The notes: generated by a model from the sequence alone, not told the origin. A stretch of 64,000 nucleotides of DNA from Nonomuraea ceibae (GCF_019396325.1 NZ_JAHKRO010000020.1:42191-106190), one strand, 5' to 3'. Positions 35,907-45,364 are shown, counted from the first letter of the stretch. Numbers and translations are program-made.

Positions 35907-35933
35907 CCTGCGATTCGGCCGCGATATCGCAGG
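35907..35933. promoter_or_regulatory. Inverted repeat between the catabolic operon and lrp-type gene
   Basis: CCTGCGAT (35907-35914) and ATCGCAGG (35926-35933), perfect 8-base arms with 11 bases between, in the 114-base divergent gap. GCGATATCGC at 35921-35930 is itself palindromic. A good candidate site for the Lrp/AsnC regulator encoded alongside. Confidence 0.55.
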
Positions 35934-35978
35934 TAATCTCCATTGACTGCTTGATTCGCGCAGGAAAGTTCGAGTGAG

Positions 35979-36995
35979 ATGGCCGCTACGTCCTATGACG
36001 AGCTCGACGTCGCCATCGTCGACGCCGTGCGATCCGCGCCGCGCGCGAGCTGGCGGAGCCTCGGGGAGGTCCTCGGGGTCGACCCGGTGACCGTGAGCCG
36101 GCGCTGGGCGCGCCTGGAGTCCGAGGGGGTCGCCTGGGTCGCCGCCCACCCCTCGGGACACGCGACCCCGGCGTGCGCGCTGGTGGAGATCGACTGCGCG
36201 CCGGGGCGGACGACCGAGGTCGCGCGTACGCTCGCGGAGCACCCGCAGGCCGCCACCGTCAAGGTGACCGGCGGCGCACGAGACGTGCTCGTGCTGGCGC
36301 AGGCGCCCGACCTCGCCTCGCTCTCGGTCTATCTCCTCGACCTCGTGGGGCGGGTCCCCGGGATCGCGAAGATCCGCAGCCATGTGGTCACCCGGTCGAT
36401 CCTGCAGGCGAGCAACTGGCGGGAAGGCGCGCTCGACCCGGAGCAGCGACGCCGCCTCGGCCCGGCCACGGAGCCGGGGTCAGGAAGGGCCGACGCCGTC
36501 GACCGGACCGACCTGCGTATCGTCCGCGCGCTGCACCTCGATGGGCGGATGTCGTTCGAACGGCTCGCCGAGCAGGTGGATCTCGGGCCGGTGTCGGTAC
36601 GTCGCCGGTTGTCGCGCCTCCAGGAGGCGGGGCTCATCCGCTTCCGCTGCGACATCTCCCGGCATCTGTCCGGCCGGTCGGTCTCGGCGGTGTACTTCGG
36701 CTCCCTGGACGTCCAGGACATGCGAGCGGCGGAGAAGCGCATCCGTTCCTTGCCGGGGGTCCGGGCCTGCACGTTCGTCGCGGGGCCGTTCAACGTGACG
36801 GTCGACGCGTCGTTGCGGTCGGCGGCCGAGGTGCACGACCTCGAATGGCGCATGAGCCAGGAGTTGCCGGCCCTGCGCGTGCAGGACCGCTCCGTCGTGC
36901 TCAGCATGACCAAGCTGCTGGGCCGGGTCCTGGACGCGGAGGGTCGATCCGTACGCGCCGTACCGCTGGTGTTCGACGAGGGCGATCAGCCGTAG
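35979..36995 (+). CDS. Two-domain Lrp/AsnC family regulator
   Basis: 338 residues containing two Lrp units in tandem. The first helix-turn-helix (LGEVLGVDPVTVSRRWARLE near residue 30) is followed by an effector-type domain (PACALVEIDCAPGRTTEVAR). A linker at about 155-170 leads to a second (VDRTDLRIVRALHLDGRMSF; VSVRRRLSRLQEAGLIRFRC) with its own RAM-like domain. It is divergent from the operon at 29077-35864, so it most likely senses an amino acid or intermediate of that pathway. It overlaps the convergent TetR gene by ten bases. Confidence 0.88.
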   Translation: MAATSYDELDVAIVDAVRSAPRASWRSLGEVLGVDPVTVSRRWARLESEGVAWVAAHPSGHATPACALVEIDCAPGRTTEVARTLAEHPQAATVKVTGGARDVLVLAQAPDLASLSVYLLDLVGRVPGIAKIRSHVVTRSILQASNWREGALDPEQRRRLGPATEPGSGRADAVDRTDLRIVRALHLDGRMSFERLAEQVDLGPVSVRRRLSRLQEAGLIRFRCDISRHLSGRSVSAVYFGSLDVQDMRAAEKRIRSLPGVRACTFVAGPFNVTVDASLRSAAEVHDLEWRMSQELPALRVQDRSVVLSMTKLLGRVLDAEGRSVRAVPLVFDEGDQP

Positions 36996-37615
36996 GCGCG
37001 CAGGAAGGCGTCCACCCCGTCGACGATGATCGCCAGGATCTCCTCGACCTCGGCGTCCTTCCTGGTCTCGAGTGCCTCCAGCGCGAGGCTGAGCGTCAGG
37101 GCGGTGTAGTGCCGGGCCATCAGACGGGGGTTCGCGGCGCGGATCTTCCCCTGGTCCGCCAGTGCGGCGAAGCGTTCCTCCAGCATCAGGTCCGGACGGT
37201 CGCGCTCGGCCTCGGCCAGTTGCGGTATCGACCACCGTTGCGAAGTCAGCCGCCGGAAGGTCAGGTACGCGGGCGACGGGAAGGTCTGCGTGACGATGCG
37301 CCGGCCGAAGGCGGTCAGCGCGTCGCGCAGGTCGCGGCCCGGGCTCAGCTCCTCGTCGATCGCGGCGCGTACGGTGTCGGCGAGCGTGTCGTTCACCCGC
37401 TCGAGCACGCGCAGGAAGATCGTCCCCTTCTCGCCGAAGTGGTCGTAGACGGTGCGCTTGGAGACCTGCGCCCGGGCCGCGATCGCGTCGACGCTCGTCC
37501 GCTCGTAGCCCTCGGCGATGAACAGGTCCTCCGCGGCATCCAGGATCGCCGCCTTCTTGCCCTCCGACCGTCGACGGCGTCCTGGCGTCTGAACCGCCGC
37601 TATACCCCTCGACAT
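36986..37615 (-). CDS. TetR family regulator
   Basis: 209 residues from ATG 37615 (MSRGIAAVQTPGRRRR). The DNA-binding part shows AILDAAEDLFIAEGYERTSV and VSKRTVYDHFGEKGTIF near residue 55, the standard TetR helix-turn-helix. The C-terminal helices (FRRLTSQRWSIPQLAEAERD) form the ligand domain. A longer frame to 37747 runs through the operator and is rejected. It is divergent from the crotonase gene, which it likely represses. Confidence 0.92.
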   Translation of the reverse strand: MSRGIAAVQTPGRRRRSEGKKAAILDAAEDLFIAEGYERTSVDAIAARAQVSKRTVYDHFGEKGTIFLRVLERVNDTLADTVRAAIDEELSPGRDLRDALTAFGRRIVTQTFPSPAYLTFRRLTSQRWSIPQLAEAERDRPDLMLEERFAALADQGKIRAANPRLMARHYTALTLSLALEALETRKDAEVEEILAIIVDGVDAFLRAYG

Positions 37616-37639
37616 GATCTCAGCGTACGGCACCAGATG

Positions 37640-37663
37640 AAAGCACACTGACAAGTGTGCTTT
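37640..37663. promoter_or_regulatory. Candidate TetR operator
   Basis: AAAGCACACT-GACA-AGTGTGCTTT, a perfect 10-base inverted repeat 25 bases upstream of the TetR start and about 80 bases upstream of the crotonase start. Its size and place fit a TetR-type site controlling both genes. Confidence 0.75.
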
Positions 37664-37745
37664 TATGGGGATGCCCGCCGCATGCCCGGCGAGCGCACCC
37701 CGGCACCGCCCGCGGCGGTGCCCCTGCCGCATGGAGGTAGTGAGC

Positions 37746-38600
37746 ATGGCATTCGATCCGGCAGACCACTGGGAGGGCTACCTCGCCCCGCCCGCCTTCG
37801 ACGAGTACGCGGCCAGGTACGCGGACTTCTTCCGCATGAGGCGCGAAGACGGCATCATCGAGGTCCGCCTGCACACGAACGACGGCCCGTACGCCCACAC
37901 CGCCGCCGCGCACAACGCGTGGCCGCGCGTGTGGCAGGAGATCGGCAACGATCCGGAGAACCACGTCCTGATCATCACCGGCACCGGCGGCAGGTGGATG
38001 ACGGGCGACCCCAAGGGGCTCAACCCCAAACCCGCCTCCGAGCTGGACCCGGACCACATCTACCAGCGCATGGCGGACGGCTGGAAGCTCATCGAGAGCT
38101 TCGTCAACAACATCGACATCCCGACGATCGCCGCCGTCAACGGTCCTGGCGTGCACACCGAGTTCGCGATGATGAGCGACATCACGCTCGCCGCGCCGGA
38201 CGCCGACTTCATGGACCCGCACTTCTGGCTCGGCTCGCCGCCGGGAGACGGCCAGGGCATGGCCCTCCAGACGCTGATGGGCATCAAACGCGCCGCGTAC
38301 TACATCTACGCCGCCAAGCCGATCCCGGCGGACAAGGCTCTTGAGTGGGGCATCGTCAACGATGTGCTCCCGCGCGAGCACCTCCTCGACCGCGCCTGGG
38401 AACTGGCCAGATTCATCATGAAGCGGCCGCGTTACACCAGGTGGGCCACTCACAACATCGTGTCCCGGCACTGGAGGAAGGTCGTCGCCGAGGACTTCGG
38501 CTTCCACATGGCGCATCAGATGCTCGCCAACGTCGCCAGCAAGTCCCGGGTGCCCGACCCGGACCTGTTGGCCGACTCCGAGGCCCGCAAGCTGTTCTGA
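37746..38600 (+). CDS. Crotonase superfamily hydrolase, 6-oxocamphor hydrolase-like
   Basis: 284 residues from ATG 37746, with GGAGGT 9 bases upstream. The crotonase fold is shown by VLIITGTGGRWMTGD (oxyanion strand), TIAAVNGPGVHTEFAMMSDI near residue 130, and DPHFWLGSPPGDGQGM near 160. The His and Asp of the last motif are those used by beta-diketone hydrolases such as 6-oxocamphor hydrolase for retro-Claisen C-C cleavage. The N-terminal part (FDEYAARYADFF) also fits that group better than enoyl-CoA hydratases. Whether the true substrate is a cyclic diketone is inference. Confidence 0.75.
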   Translation: MAFDPADHWEGYLAPPAFDEYAARYADFFRMRREDGIIEVRLHTNDGPYAHTAAAHNAWPRVWQEIGNDPENHVLIITGTGGRWMTGDPKGLNPKPASELDPDHIYQRMADGWKLIESFVNNIDIPTIAAVNGPGVHTEFAMMSDITLAAPDADFMDPHFWLGSPPGDGQGMALQTLMGIKRAAYYIYAAKPIPADKALEWGIVNDVLPREHLLDRAWELARFIMKRPRYTRWATHNIVSRHWRKVVAEDFGFHMAHQMLANVASKSRVPDPDLLADSEARKLF

Positions 38601-38630
38601 CCGAAAGCCCCACGATCGGAGCCCTCCGCC

Positions 38631-39449
38631 ATGCCCGACCCCTCGCAACCGCTTTCGCGCCTCCTCACGGACGCGGCCGGGCGACTCCGCCCCGAGTCGC
38701 CCTGGCTCGTGGTCGCCGCGGTGCCGGCACACCCGGCGCCGGCCGAGCTCTCCGCGACGAGCGGGGAGGACCTGCGGCGATGGCTCAGGCGACACGTCGC
38801 GCACTGGCCGGCTCCCATCGCCATCGGCGCGGAGCCGCCACAACCACGCCCGGACGGCGCGCTGGCCTTCGCGCCGTCACGGTGTCCGGGCCACCCGGCC
38901 GTCGGCGGGTACTACTGCGAGTTCCACCCGGACGGCTCCGCGCTCGCAGGACTGCAGGTGGGGACGCTGCGCGACAGCCCTGCCGACGGCCGCCAGGTCT
39001 GGGCGCTCGGCGAGGGCGCCGTCGCGTGGATCACCGTCGCGCTGGTGCGCCTCCTGGCGGCGAACGCCGCACGAGCCGTAGGGGAACGCATTGCCTCACC
39101 CACCGCCCAGCTCGCCGTCGAAGCGGCCCTCATCCCCGCTACCGACGCCGAACACGCGGCGCCGATAGAGGTGTGGAATCACGCCGGCACAACGTACGGC
39201 CCGGCGGGAGACCGCCGGCTCACCGGGACCGCCTCCGCTCGCCACCTCGCCGACCTGGCGACGTGCCTGTCACCCGCGCTCACGACGGCGGTACGACCGC
39301 TCATCGTCGATCTGCTGCGCCGGTTCGGACTTTCCGGGTCACGCCACATCGACCCCGCCGGGGTCCTCCGGCGCGACCATTTCACCGGCTATGACCAGGA
39401 GATCCACGCGTGGGCCGACGCGATCGGCGTCCCCTCCCGCTCCGGCTGA
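38631..39449 (+). CDS. Hypothetical protein
   Basis: 272 residues, not recognised. The sequence is alanine-, proline- and arginine-rich with few motifs: SRCPGHPAVGGYYCEFHPDG near 90 holds two cysteines and two histidines; ALGEGAVAWITVALVRLLAA near 130 is a hydrophobic helix. There is no signal peptide. It starts at ATG 38631, 30 bases after the crotonase stop, so it may share its TetR-controlled message. Its end overlaps the convergent secreted-protein gene by 68 bases, so one of the two C-termini may be shorter in life. Confidence 0.5.
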   Translation: MPDPSQPLSRLLTDAAGRLRPESPWLVVAAVPAHPAPAELSATSGEDLRRWLRRHVAHWPAPIAIGAEPPQPRPDGALAFAPSRCPGHPAVGGYYCEFHPDGSALAGLQVGTLRDSPADGRQVWALGEGAVAWITVALVRLLAANAARAVGERIASPTAQLAVEAALIPATDAEHAAPIEVWNHAGTTYGPAGDRRLTGTASARHLADLATCLSPALTTAVRPLIVDLLRRFGLSGSRHIDPAGVLRRDHFTGYDQEIHAWADAIGVPSRSG

Positions 39450-39900
39450 GTCCGGACGGGTCGATGACGACGAATCCGTTTCGGCGGTGACATCGTCCTG
39501 GCGCCGTGAGGAACATCGGGTCCTCACGGTGCCAGGTCGCGGTCCCGCTGAACCGGTCACCGGGCAGGAGATTCCCGACACCGGGCAGCGCGACGCCCCG
39601 GCGCTCCCCCGCGCGGAACGGCGCCGCGCCGATCGGCCACAGGGGCACGACCATGCTGCCGCCGATGTCCACCGCCAGACAGGACTGGTCGCCGACCCAC
39701 GTCAGCCGCCCGCTGAAGGGCACGCGGGCACCCTCCTGTGTGTCGTGTACGAGGATCTGCGGATCCGCGCCGACCATGCACACGGCGGCCCGGCACGCTG
39801 TTGTGGGCGGTGATGCGAGGACGGGCTGGGCCGGCGTGCCTGACATGCTCGGCAGTAGGGCAAGGCCGGCGAGCGTGGCGGCGAAGAACCACGACCTCAT
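39382..39900 (-). CDS. Small secreted protein
   Basis: 172 residues from ATG 39900, with GGGAGG 5 bases upstream. MRSWFFAATLAGLALLPSMS is a signal peptide with a likely cut near residue 30 (LAS-PP). The mature part has cysteines at TACRAAVCMVG, DQSCLAVDIGG and GRCHRRNGF that could form two disulfides, in a beta-rich context. Its arginine-rich C-terminal tail overlaps the gene on the other strand. Function unknown. Confidence 0.6.
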   Translation of the reverse strand: MRSWFFAATLAGLALLPSMSGTPAQPVLASPPTTACRAAVCMVGADPQILVHDTQEGARVPFSGRLTWVGDQSCLAVDIGGSMVVPLWPIGAAPFRAGERRGVALPGVGNLLPGDRFSGTATWHREDPMFLTAPGRCHRRNGFVVIDPSGLSRSGRGRRSRRPTRGSPGHSR

Positions 39901-39976
39901 GGCTGCCTCCCCTGGCAGGCGGAAGAATTCAGGCCGGATGAACTCCGGCAACCGCACTCGCCCCACGCGCGGGGGT

Positions 39977-40029
39977 CCGGGGGCCGGAAGGCCCCCGGCG
40001 AGGGGGCTCGGGGGAGCTGGGCTCCCCCG
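39977..40029. terminator. Two GC-rich hairpins downstream of hom
   Basis: Two perfect 9-base-pair hairpins lie side by side: CCGGGGGCC-GGAA-GGCCCCCGG (39977-39998) and CGGGGGAGC-TGG-GCTCCCCCG (40009-40029). They lie 70-120 bases beyond the hom stop, in the gap before the convergence with the secreted-protein start. They lack T-runs, as is common for actinomycete terminators. Confidence 0.55.
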
Positions 40030-40098
40030 GACGACACGGCCCGAGGCCGCCGGGCGCGAAGCGCCTGACGGGCGAGGACCTTCGCGTGTACAGGGGCC

Positions 40099-41391
40099 CT
40101 ACTCGTCCCCCTCCACCCGCATCACGCTGGCGATGGCCCGGACGATGTCGAGCTCCCGCAGCCCCTCCATGGTCGCCGTCAGGGCGGCGTCGGTGGCCCG
40201 GTGGGTGACGATGACGAGCTGGGCGTCGTCGCCGTGCCCTTCCTGCCTGACCGTCTGGATGGACACGTCGTGCTTGGCGAACAGCTCCGCCACCCGGGCC
40301 AGGACGCCCGGCTTGTCGGCCACGTCGAGGGCCACGTGGCAGCGCGTGACGGTCTCCCCCATGGGGTGGACGGTCAGCGAGGCGTAGGTGGACTCCTCGG
40401 GCCCGCGGGTGCCGGCCAGGCGGTTGCGGGCGACGGCGACGAGGTCGCCGAGGACGGCGGAGGCCGTGGGGGCGCCGCCGGCGCCCTTGCCGTAGAGCAT
40501 GAGCTGCCCGGCCGACTCGGCCTCGACGAAGACCGCGTTGTACGCCTCCCGTACCCCGGCGAGGGGGTGGGTGCGCGGGATCATGGCCGGGTGGACGCGG
40601 ACGCCGATGGAGCGGCCGTCGTCGGAGCGGGCGCAGATGGCCAGCAGTTTGATGACGTAGCCCATGGCCTTGGCGGAGGCGACGTCGGTGGCGGTGATCT
40701 CGGTGATGCCTTCGCGGTGCACCTGTTCGGCGGTGACGCGGCTGTGGAAGGCGAGCCCGGCGAGGATGGCGGCCTTGGCGGCGGCGTCGAAGCCTTCGAC
40801 GTCGGCGGTGGGGTCGGCTTCGGCGTAGCCGAGGGTCTGGGCCTCTTCGAGGGCGTCGGTGAAGGACGCCCCGGTGGAGTCCATCTTGTCGAGGATGTAG
40901 TTGGTGGTGCCGTTGACGATGCCGAGGACGCGGTTGACGTGGTCGCCGGCGAGGGATTCGCGCAGCGGGCGCAGCAGCGGGATGGCGCCGGCGACGCTGG
41001 CTTCGAAGTACAGGTCGCCGTTGCCGGTGCGGGCGGCCTCGTGGAGGGCGGCGCCGTCCTCGGCGAGCAGCGCCTTGTTGGCGGTGACGACGGACTTGCC
41101 GCGGGACAGGGCGGCGATGATGAGGGAGCGGGCGGGTTCGATGCCGCCGATGACCTCGATGACGATGTCGATGTCGTCGCGCGTGACGAGGGCTTCGGCG
41201 TCGGTGGTGAGGAGGGCGGGGTCGACCTCGACGTCACGCTTGCGGCCGAGGCGGCGTACGGCGACGCCGGCGAGCTCCAGGGGGGCGCCGATGCGGGCGG
41301 TCAGGTCGTCACGCTGCTCGTGGATGAGCCTGATGACCTGGGAGCCGACGACGCCGCAGCCCAGCAGGGCCACCTTCAACGGTTTGCTCAT
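40099..41391 (-). CDS. hom: Homoserine dehydrogenase
   Basis: 430 residues, NAD(P)-dependent reduction of aspartate semialdehyde to homoserine. It has [14 protein letters not shown] (nucleotide loop), [11 protein letters not shown] near residue 110, the signature [20 protein letters not shown] near 205, and a C-terminal ACT domain ([20 protein letters not shown] near 355) for threonine feedback. The start ATG 41391 lies in the lysA stop (ATGA). The long frame beyond it runs over lysA and is not coding. Threonine synthesis continues in thrB and thrC at 14-16 kb, well away from this gene. Confidence 0.97.
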   Translation of the reverse strand: MSKPLKVALLGCGVVGSQVIRLIHEQRDDLTARIGAPLELAGVAVRRLGRKRDVEVDPALLTTDAEALVTRDDIDIVIEVIGGIEPARSLIIAALSRGKSVVTANKALLAEDGAALHEAARTGNGDLYFEASVAGAIPLLRPLRESLAGDHVNRVLGIVNGTTNYILDKMDSTGASFTDALEEAQTLGYAEADPTADVEGFDAAAKAAILAGLAFHSRVTAEQVHREGITEITATDVASAKAMGYVIKLLAICARSDDGRSIGVRVHPAMIPRTHPLAGVREAYNAVFVEAESAGQLMLYGKGAGGAPTASAVLGDLVAVARNRLAGTRGPEESTYASLTVHPMGETVTRCHVALDVADKPGVLARVAELFAKHDVSIQTVRQEGHGDDAQLVIVTHRATDAALTATMEGLRELDIVRAIASVMRVEGDE

Positions 41392-42770
41392 AGTTGCCCC
41401 CTCAGCAGGTCGTCCTCGGTCTCGCCCCGTACGATCACCCGCGACTGCCCGCTGTTGACGGCGACGACGGCGGGCCTGGGCAGGTAGTTGTAGTTGCTGG
41501 CCAGCGACCGGCAGTAGGCGCCGGTGGCGGCGATCGCGATCAGGTCGCCGGGCGCGAGGTCTGCGGGCAGGTAGCAGTCGCGCACGATGATGTCGCCGCT
41601 CTCGCAGTGCTTGCCGACGATGCGGCTGAGCATGGGCTCGGCGCTGCTCTCGCGGCTGGCGAGCACGGCGGTGTACTCGGCGCCGTAGAGGGCCGTGCGC
41701 ACGTTGTCGCTCATGCCGCCGTCGATGCTCACGTACGTGCGGAGCCCTTCGACGTTCTTGACGGTGCCGACTTCGTACAGGGTGATGCCGCCGGGGCCGA
41801 CGACGGCGCGGCCGGGCTCGACGGTGAGGCGGGGGACGGGCAGGCCCGCGTCGGTGCAGACCTTGCGGACGATCTCGCGCAGGCCGTCGGCGATGCGCTT
41901 GACGTCGAGGGCCTCGTCGCCGTCGAGGTAGGCGATGCCGTAGCCGCCGCCGAGGTCGAGCTCGGGGAGCACGACGCCGTGCTCGTCCTTGATCTGGACG
42001 AGGAGGGTGGCCAGGCGGCGGGCGGCGACCTCGAACCCGGCCACGTCGACGATCTGGGAGCCGATGTGGGAGTGGAGGCCGACGAGCTCCAGCGACGGGA
42101 GCTGGAGGATGCGGCGGACGGCCTCGGCGGCGGCGCCGGCGTTGAGCGAGAGGCCGAACTTCTGGTCGTCGTGGGCGGTGGCGATGAACTCGTGGGTGTG
42201 GGCCTCGACCCCGGTGGTGACGCGGATCATCACCTTGGGTCGCAGGCCGCGCTGCTCGGCGAGGTAGCCGAGGCGGGCGATCTCCTCGAAGGAGTCGACG
42301 ACGATGTGGCCGACTCCGGCGTCGAGGGCGCGGGTGAGCTCGGCGGCGGACTTGTTGTTGCCGTGCAGGGTGATGCGTTCGGCGGGGAAGCCGACGCTGA
42401 GGGCGACGGCGAGCTCGCCGCCGCTGGCCACGTCGAGGCCGAGCCCTTCGGCCTCCAGCCAGCGGACGATCTCCTTGCACAGGAAGGCCTTGCCGGCGTA
42501 GTGCACGTCGGAGCCCTGGAAGGCGGCCGCGTAGTCGCGCATGCGCGAGCGGACGTCCTCCTCGTCGAGGACGTAGAGGGGGGTGCCGTGCTCGCGGGCC
42601 AGGTCGCGTACGTCGGCGCCGCCGATCGTGAGCGCGCCATCGGTCCGGCTCGACGTTCGGGGCCAGATCGCGGGGTTGATCCGGTTGAGGTCGTCGGGCG
42701 CCAGCGGGGGGCGCTCGTGGGGCGGCGTCTCGGCGTGCCGGTCCCCGGCAGGATGGGCGAATCGACTCAC
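41388..42770 (-). CDS. lysA: Diaminopimelate decarboxylase
   Basis: The last step of lysine synthesis, also affecting the DAP pool for peptidoglycan. The 460-residue product shows the PLP lysine in [13 protein letters not shown] near residue 90, [15 protein letters not shown], the LHSHIGSQI loop, [18 protein letters not shown], and the catalytic cysteine GKHCESGDI near 390. I place the start at GTG 42770 ([10 protein letters not shown]). An upstream GTG (42836) would add 22 unconserved residues. It lies between nrtL and hom in one leftward operon. Confidence 0.95.
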   Translation of the reverse strand: MSRFAHPAGDRHAETPPHERPPLAPDDLNRINPAIWPRTSSRTDGALTIGGADVRDLAREHGTPLYVLDEEDVRSRMRDYAAAFQGSDVHYAGKAFLCKEIVRWLEAEGLGLDVASGGELAVALSVGFPAERITLHGNNKSAAELTRALDAGVGHIVVDSFEEIARLGYLAEQRGLRPKVMIRVTTGVEAHTHEFIATAHDDQKFGLSLNAGAAAEAVRRILQLPSLELVGLHSHIGSQIVDVAGFEVAARRLATLLVQIKDEHGVVLPELDLGGGYGIAYLDGDEALDVKRIADGLREIVRKVCTDAGLPVPRLTVEPGRAVVGPGGITLYEVGTVKNVEGLRTYVSIDGGMSDNVRTALYGAEYTAVLASRESSAEPMLSRIVGKHCESGDIIVRDCYLPADLAPGDLIAIAATGAYCRSLASNYNYLPRPAVVAVNSGQSRVIVRGETEDDLLRGQL

Positions 42771-42894
42771 CCGATCGAGGCTATCGGACCCGGTGTTCAC
42801 CACGGACCCGATGCCCACGTATCGAGACGCGATCACCGCCCAAACGCGAATATTTTACGATTTTTCACCGTTTGGCCGGATATTTTGTGATCCC

Positions 42895-43515
42895 TCAGAG
42901 CCGATCCGGCCCCACCAGCACATCCCGTACGGCCCGCGCCAGCCTCACCCGGGCCCCGTGCAGCGGCCCGGCGGGCGTGTCGCCGATCGGCACGGCCGGG
43001 GCGTGCTCGTGCGCGTCGTGGTAGGCGAGCGCCAGCCGCACCAGGAAAGCCTCCCACCCCGGGTCGCGGCTCGCCAGCCGTCCGGGCACCTCGGCCAGCG
43101 CCCGCAGCACCGCCCGGTCGCGGGGATCGTCGAGCAGCTCGGGCCGGAACTCCTCCGGAACCCCCAGCTCCCGCCCCCACCGCTGCACCGCCACCGCCCT
43201 GGCATGGGCGTAACGCACCACGAATCCGGGGTTGTCCCACGTACGAGGAAAGTCCGGCCAGCCGGGATCGCGGAGCTCCAGCGGCTCGATCTCGGTCACC
43301 AGCTCCCCCGGCACGGGCACCACCACGCGCAGGAACCCGTTGCCCCGCACCTCGACCGGCCCCACGCCGGGCAGCTCCCGCACCCGCGCGGCCAGCTCGG
43401 CGGCGGGGACGCGGCGGCGCAGCGCGGCGGCCGACACGTAGGCGGCCTCCCGCTCCCACGTGCCGTCGGGCACCGGCGGCTCGCCGAGCACCCCGGCCAG
43501 CCGCCCGGGCGTCAC
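42895..43515 (-). CDS. nrtL: ArgS-related anticodon-binding protein NrtL
   Basis: 206 residues that look like the two ends of arginyl-tRNA synthetase joined without the catalytic core. The N-terminal additional domain is visible in VEVRGNGFLRVVVPVPGEL. The C-terminal DALR anticodon-binding helices are WDNPGFVVRYAHARAVAVQR and the final HGARVRLARAVRDVLVG. There is no HIGH or KMSK motif. Proteins called NrtL of this make-up sit before lysA in many actinomycetes. It starts at GTG 43515, four bases after the upstream glycosyltransferase stop. Confidence 0.75.
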   Translation of the reverse strand: MTPGRLAGVLGEPPVPDGTWEREAAYVSAAALRRRVPAAELAARVRELPGVGPVEVRGNGFLRVVVPVPGELVTEIEPLELRDPGWPDFPRTWDNPGFVVRYAHARAVAVQRWGRELGVPEEFRPELLDDPRDRAVLRALAEVPGRLASRDPGWEAFLVRLALAYHDAHEHAPAVPIGDTPAGPLHGARVRLARAVRDVLVGPDRL

Positions 43516-43519
43516 GGGC

Positions 43520-45364
43520 TCAGATGAGCGCGTGCGGCTCGGCGGAGCCGTACTCGACCAGGTGGGCGGCGCCCAGCAGCCACCGGTCCTCGTCGCGGAC
43601 GCGCACGTAGCCGAAGCGGTCGGCGGAGAAGACCTTGATCCCGTCCTCGCGGCAGCGGCGCATGAGCACCTCGTCCCAGCCGTCGGTGAGGTCGGCGAAG
43701 CCGAGCTCGCGCAGCGTGTTGCGGCGGGCGAGCAGCGTGCCGCCGGTGATCTCCGGCAGGTACGTGTACTCGGCGTCGGGCTGCTTGAGCAGCGTGGCCT
43801 GCGGCTTGCGCAGGTGGGCGTAGAAGGCGGCCTTGCCGACGATGTCGGCGGTGCCGAACAGGAACGCCCGCCGCAGGTCGGTCAGGTAGTGGGAGCCGTA
43901 GACGTCGCGCGGGTCCATGACCGCGACCAGGTCGGCCTCGCACAGGTCGAGGCCGCGGCCGAGCATCGCGCCGACGGTCATGCCCGGCTGCAGCGGCCGG
44001 TGGATGACGTCGGCGCCGGGCAGCGTGTCGCGGGCGCGCTGCTCGGCCTCCGGCGGGCCGATGACGATGAGCTGGGTGATGCCGCTCTGCCGGCCGACCT
44101 GGGCCAGCGCGTGCTCCATGCGGGTCGCGTCGGGGACGGCCAGCAGCACCGACACGTCGAGCGTGGCGCGGGCGCTGGGCAGCCCGATCGTCTCCAGGAG
44201 CGCGTCGACGTGCTCGGTCATGGTGCCGGAGGCGTAGGCGCGGCGCAGGGCGACGTGCGCCCGGCGGCTGTCGGGGTCGTCGCCGATCGGCGTGCCGCAG
44301 GCGGCGAGCTCGGCCAGCCGCCACGTCGGGGTGCCGGGCGGGCAGGTGACCGCGGCCGGCCAGCGGTAGGAGGTGAGCACGTCCGGGTAGGCCAGGTGGT
44401 CCGGCAGGAGCTGGTCGAGGCTGAGCACCCGGTCGATGCGCCCGCCGGCCAGCGGCAGCGGGTTGTGCACGCGCGGCTGCACGCCGAACGGCAGCCTCGG
44501 CCAGGCCACGGCCGGGTCGGCGGAGAAGCGGTGCTCGAACAGCCCGGCCGAGGCGGCGAAGTCGGCGGGGTCGCCGTGCGTGTGCCAGAACACGGTCCGG
44601 ATGCCGCGCTCGGCGCACCAGGCGAGCAGCGCGCGCAGCCCCTCGCCCGGCTCGCCCAGCAGCTCTTCGGCCCACGGCCCCTGCGTGACGGACTCGACCA
44701 GCAGCAGGTGCGGCACCTCCTGCGGCAGCACCCGGGCGAAGTCGCGCGGGGTGAAGCCGGTGGTCTGCCGCCATTCGTAGCGCAGCAGCGCCTCGGCGTG
44801 CGGCTCGGCGACGACCGCCGCGGTGATGTGCGGGCGGGTGTTGGGGCCGGTCGGCACCCGGTAGGGCTTGAGCTTGAAGGAGGCGCCGCCGAGCGTGCGG
44901 GTGGTGGCGGTGGCCTGGTAGGCGGCGCCGGGCCGCTCGTCCTGGGCCCTGGCGGCGGCCACGGGCTTGCGCTTGGGCGCGGTCGGCCGCTTGACCGGCC
45001 GGGCGGCGCCCTTGAGCTCCTTGGCCAGGCGGACCGGGTTGCTCTTGCCGGTCTTGATGGCGTCGCCCAGCCGGTTCCAGCGGGCGACCTTGATCGAGGA
45101 GAGCTTCCAGTTGGCCACCTCGGCCTGGTAGCGCTGCTCGGCGAGCTCCTTGCGGAGCTTGTCGGCGGCGGCGCGCTCGTCGGCCAGGCGCTCCTCGGCC
45201 TCGCTCAGCCGGTCGGCGAGGGCCTTGACCTCCTCGGCACGGCTCTCGGCCTCGGCCAGCCTGCTCTGGGCGGCGTCCAGCAGCCTGGCCAGCTCCGCCG
45301 CGTGCTCGGCCTGCGCGACCGCCTCACGCAACGCCCTGCGCGTGCTTTCCAGCTCGGTAGACAA
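43520..45364 (-). CDS. Coiled-coil CgeB-like/GT-A fusion glycosyltransferase
   Basis: 614 residues. The first 90 are a coiled coil (LRLAEAESRA-type heptads), like those in the 16-26 kb transferases, and a basic linker (AARPVKRPTAPKRKPVAAAR) follows. The middle part is CgeB/GT4-like: CAERGIRTVFWHTHGDPADF near residue 235, and WRLAELAACGTPIGDDPDSR near 365. The end is a GT-A domain: VSVLLAVPDATRMEHALAQV, the DXD-like MDPRDVYGSHYLTDL near 495, and GGTLLARRNTLRELGF. It is divergent from the asparagine-synthetase-like gene and is the first gene of the operon containing nrtL, lysA and hom. Confidence 0.75.
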   Translation of the reverse strand: MSTELESTRRALREAVAQAEHAAELARLLDAAQSRLAEAESRAEEVKALADRLSEAEERLADERAAADKLRKELAEQRYQAEVANWKLSSIKVARWNRLGDAIKTGKSNPVRLAKELKGAARPVKRPTAPKRKPVAAARAQDERPGAAYQATATTRTLGGASFKLKPYRVPTGPNTRPHITAAVVAEPHAEALLRYEWRQTTGFTPRDFARVLPQEVPHLLLVESVTQGPWAEELLGEPGEGLRALLAWCAERGIRTVFWHTHGDPADFAASAGLFEHRFSADPAVAWPRLPFGVQPRVHNPLPLAGGRIDRVLSLDQLLPDHLAYPDVLTSYRWPAAVTCPPGTPTWRLAELAACGTPIGDDPDSRRAHVALRRAYASGTMTEHVDALLETIGLPSARATLDVSVLLAVPDATRMEHALAQVGRQSGITQLIVIGPPEAEQRARDTLPGADVIHRPLQPGMTVGAMLGRGLDLCEADLVAVMDPRDVYGSHYLTDLRRAFLFGTADIVGKAAFYAHLRKPQATLLKQPDAEYTYLPEITGGTLLARRNTLRELGFADLTDGWDEVLMRRCREDGIKVFSADRFGYVRVRDEDRWLLGAAHLVEYGSAEPHALI

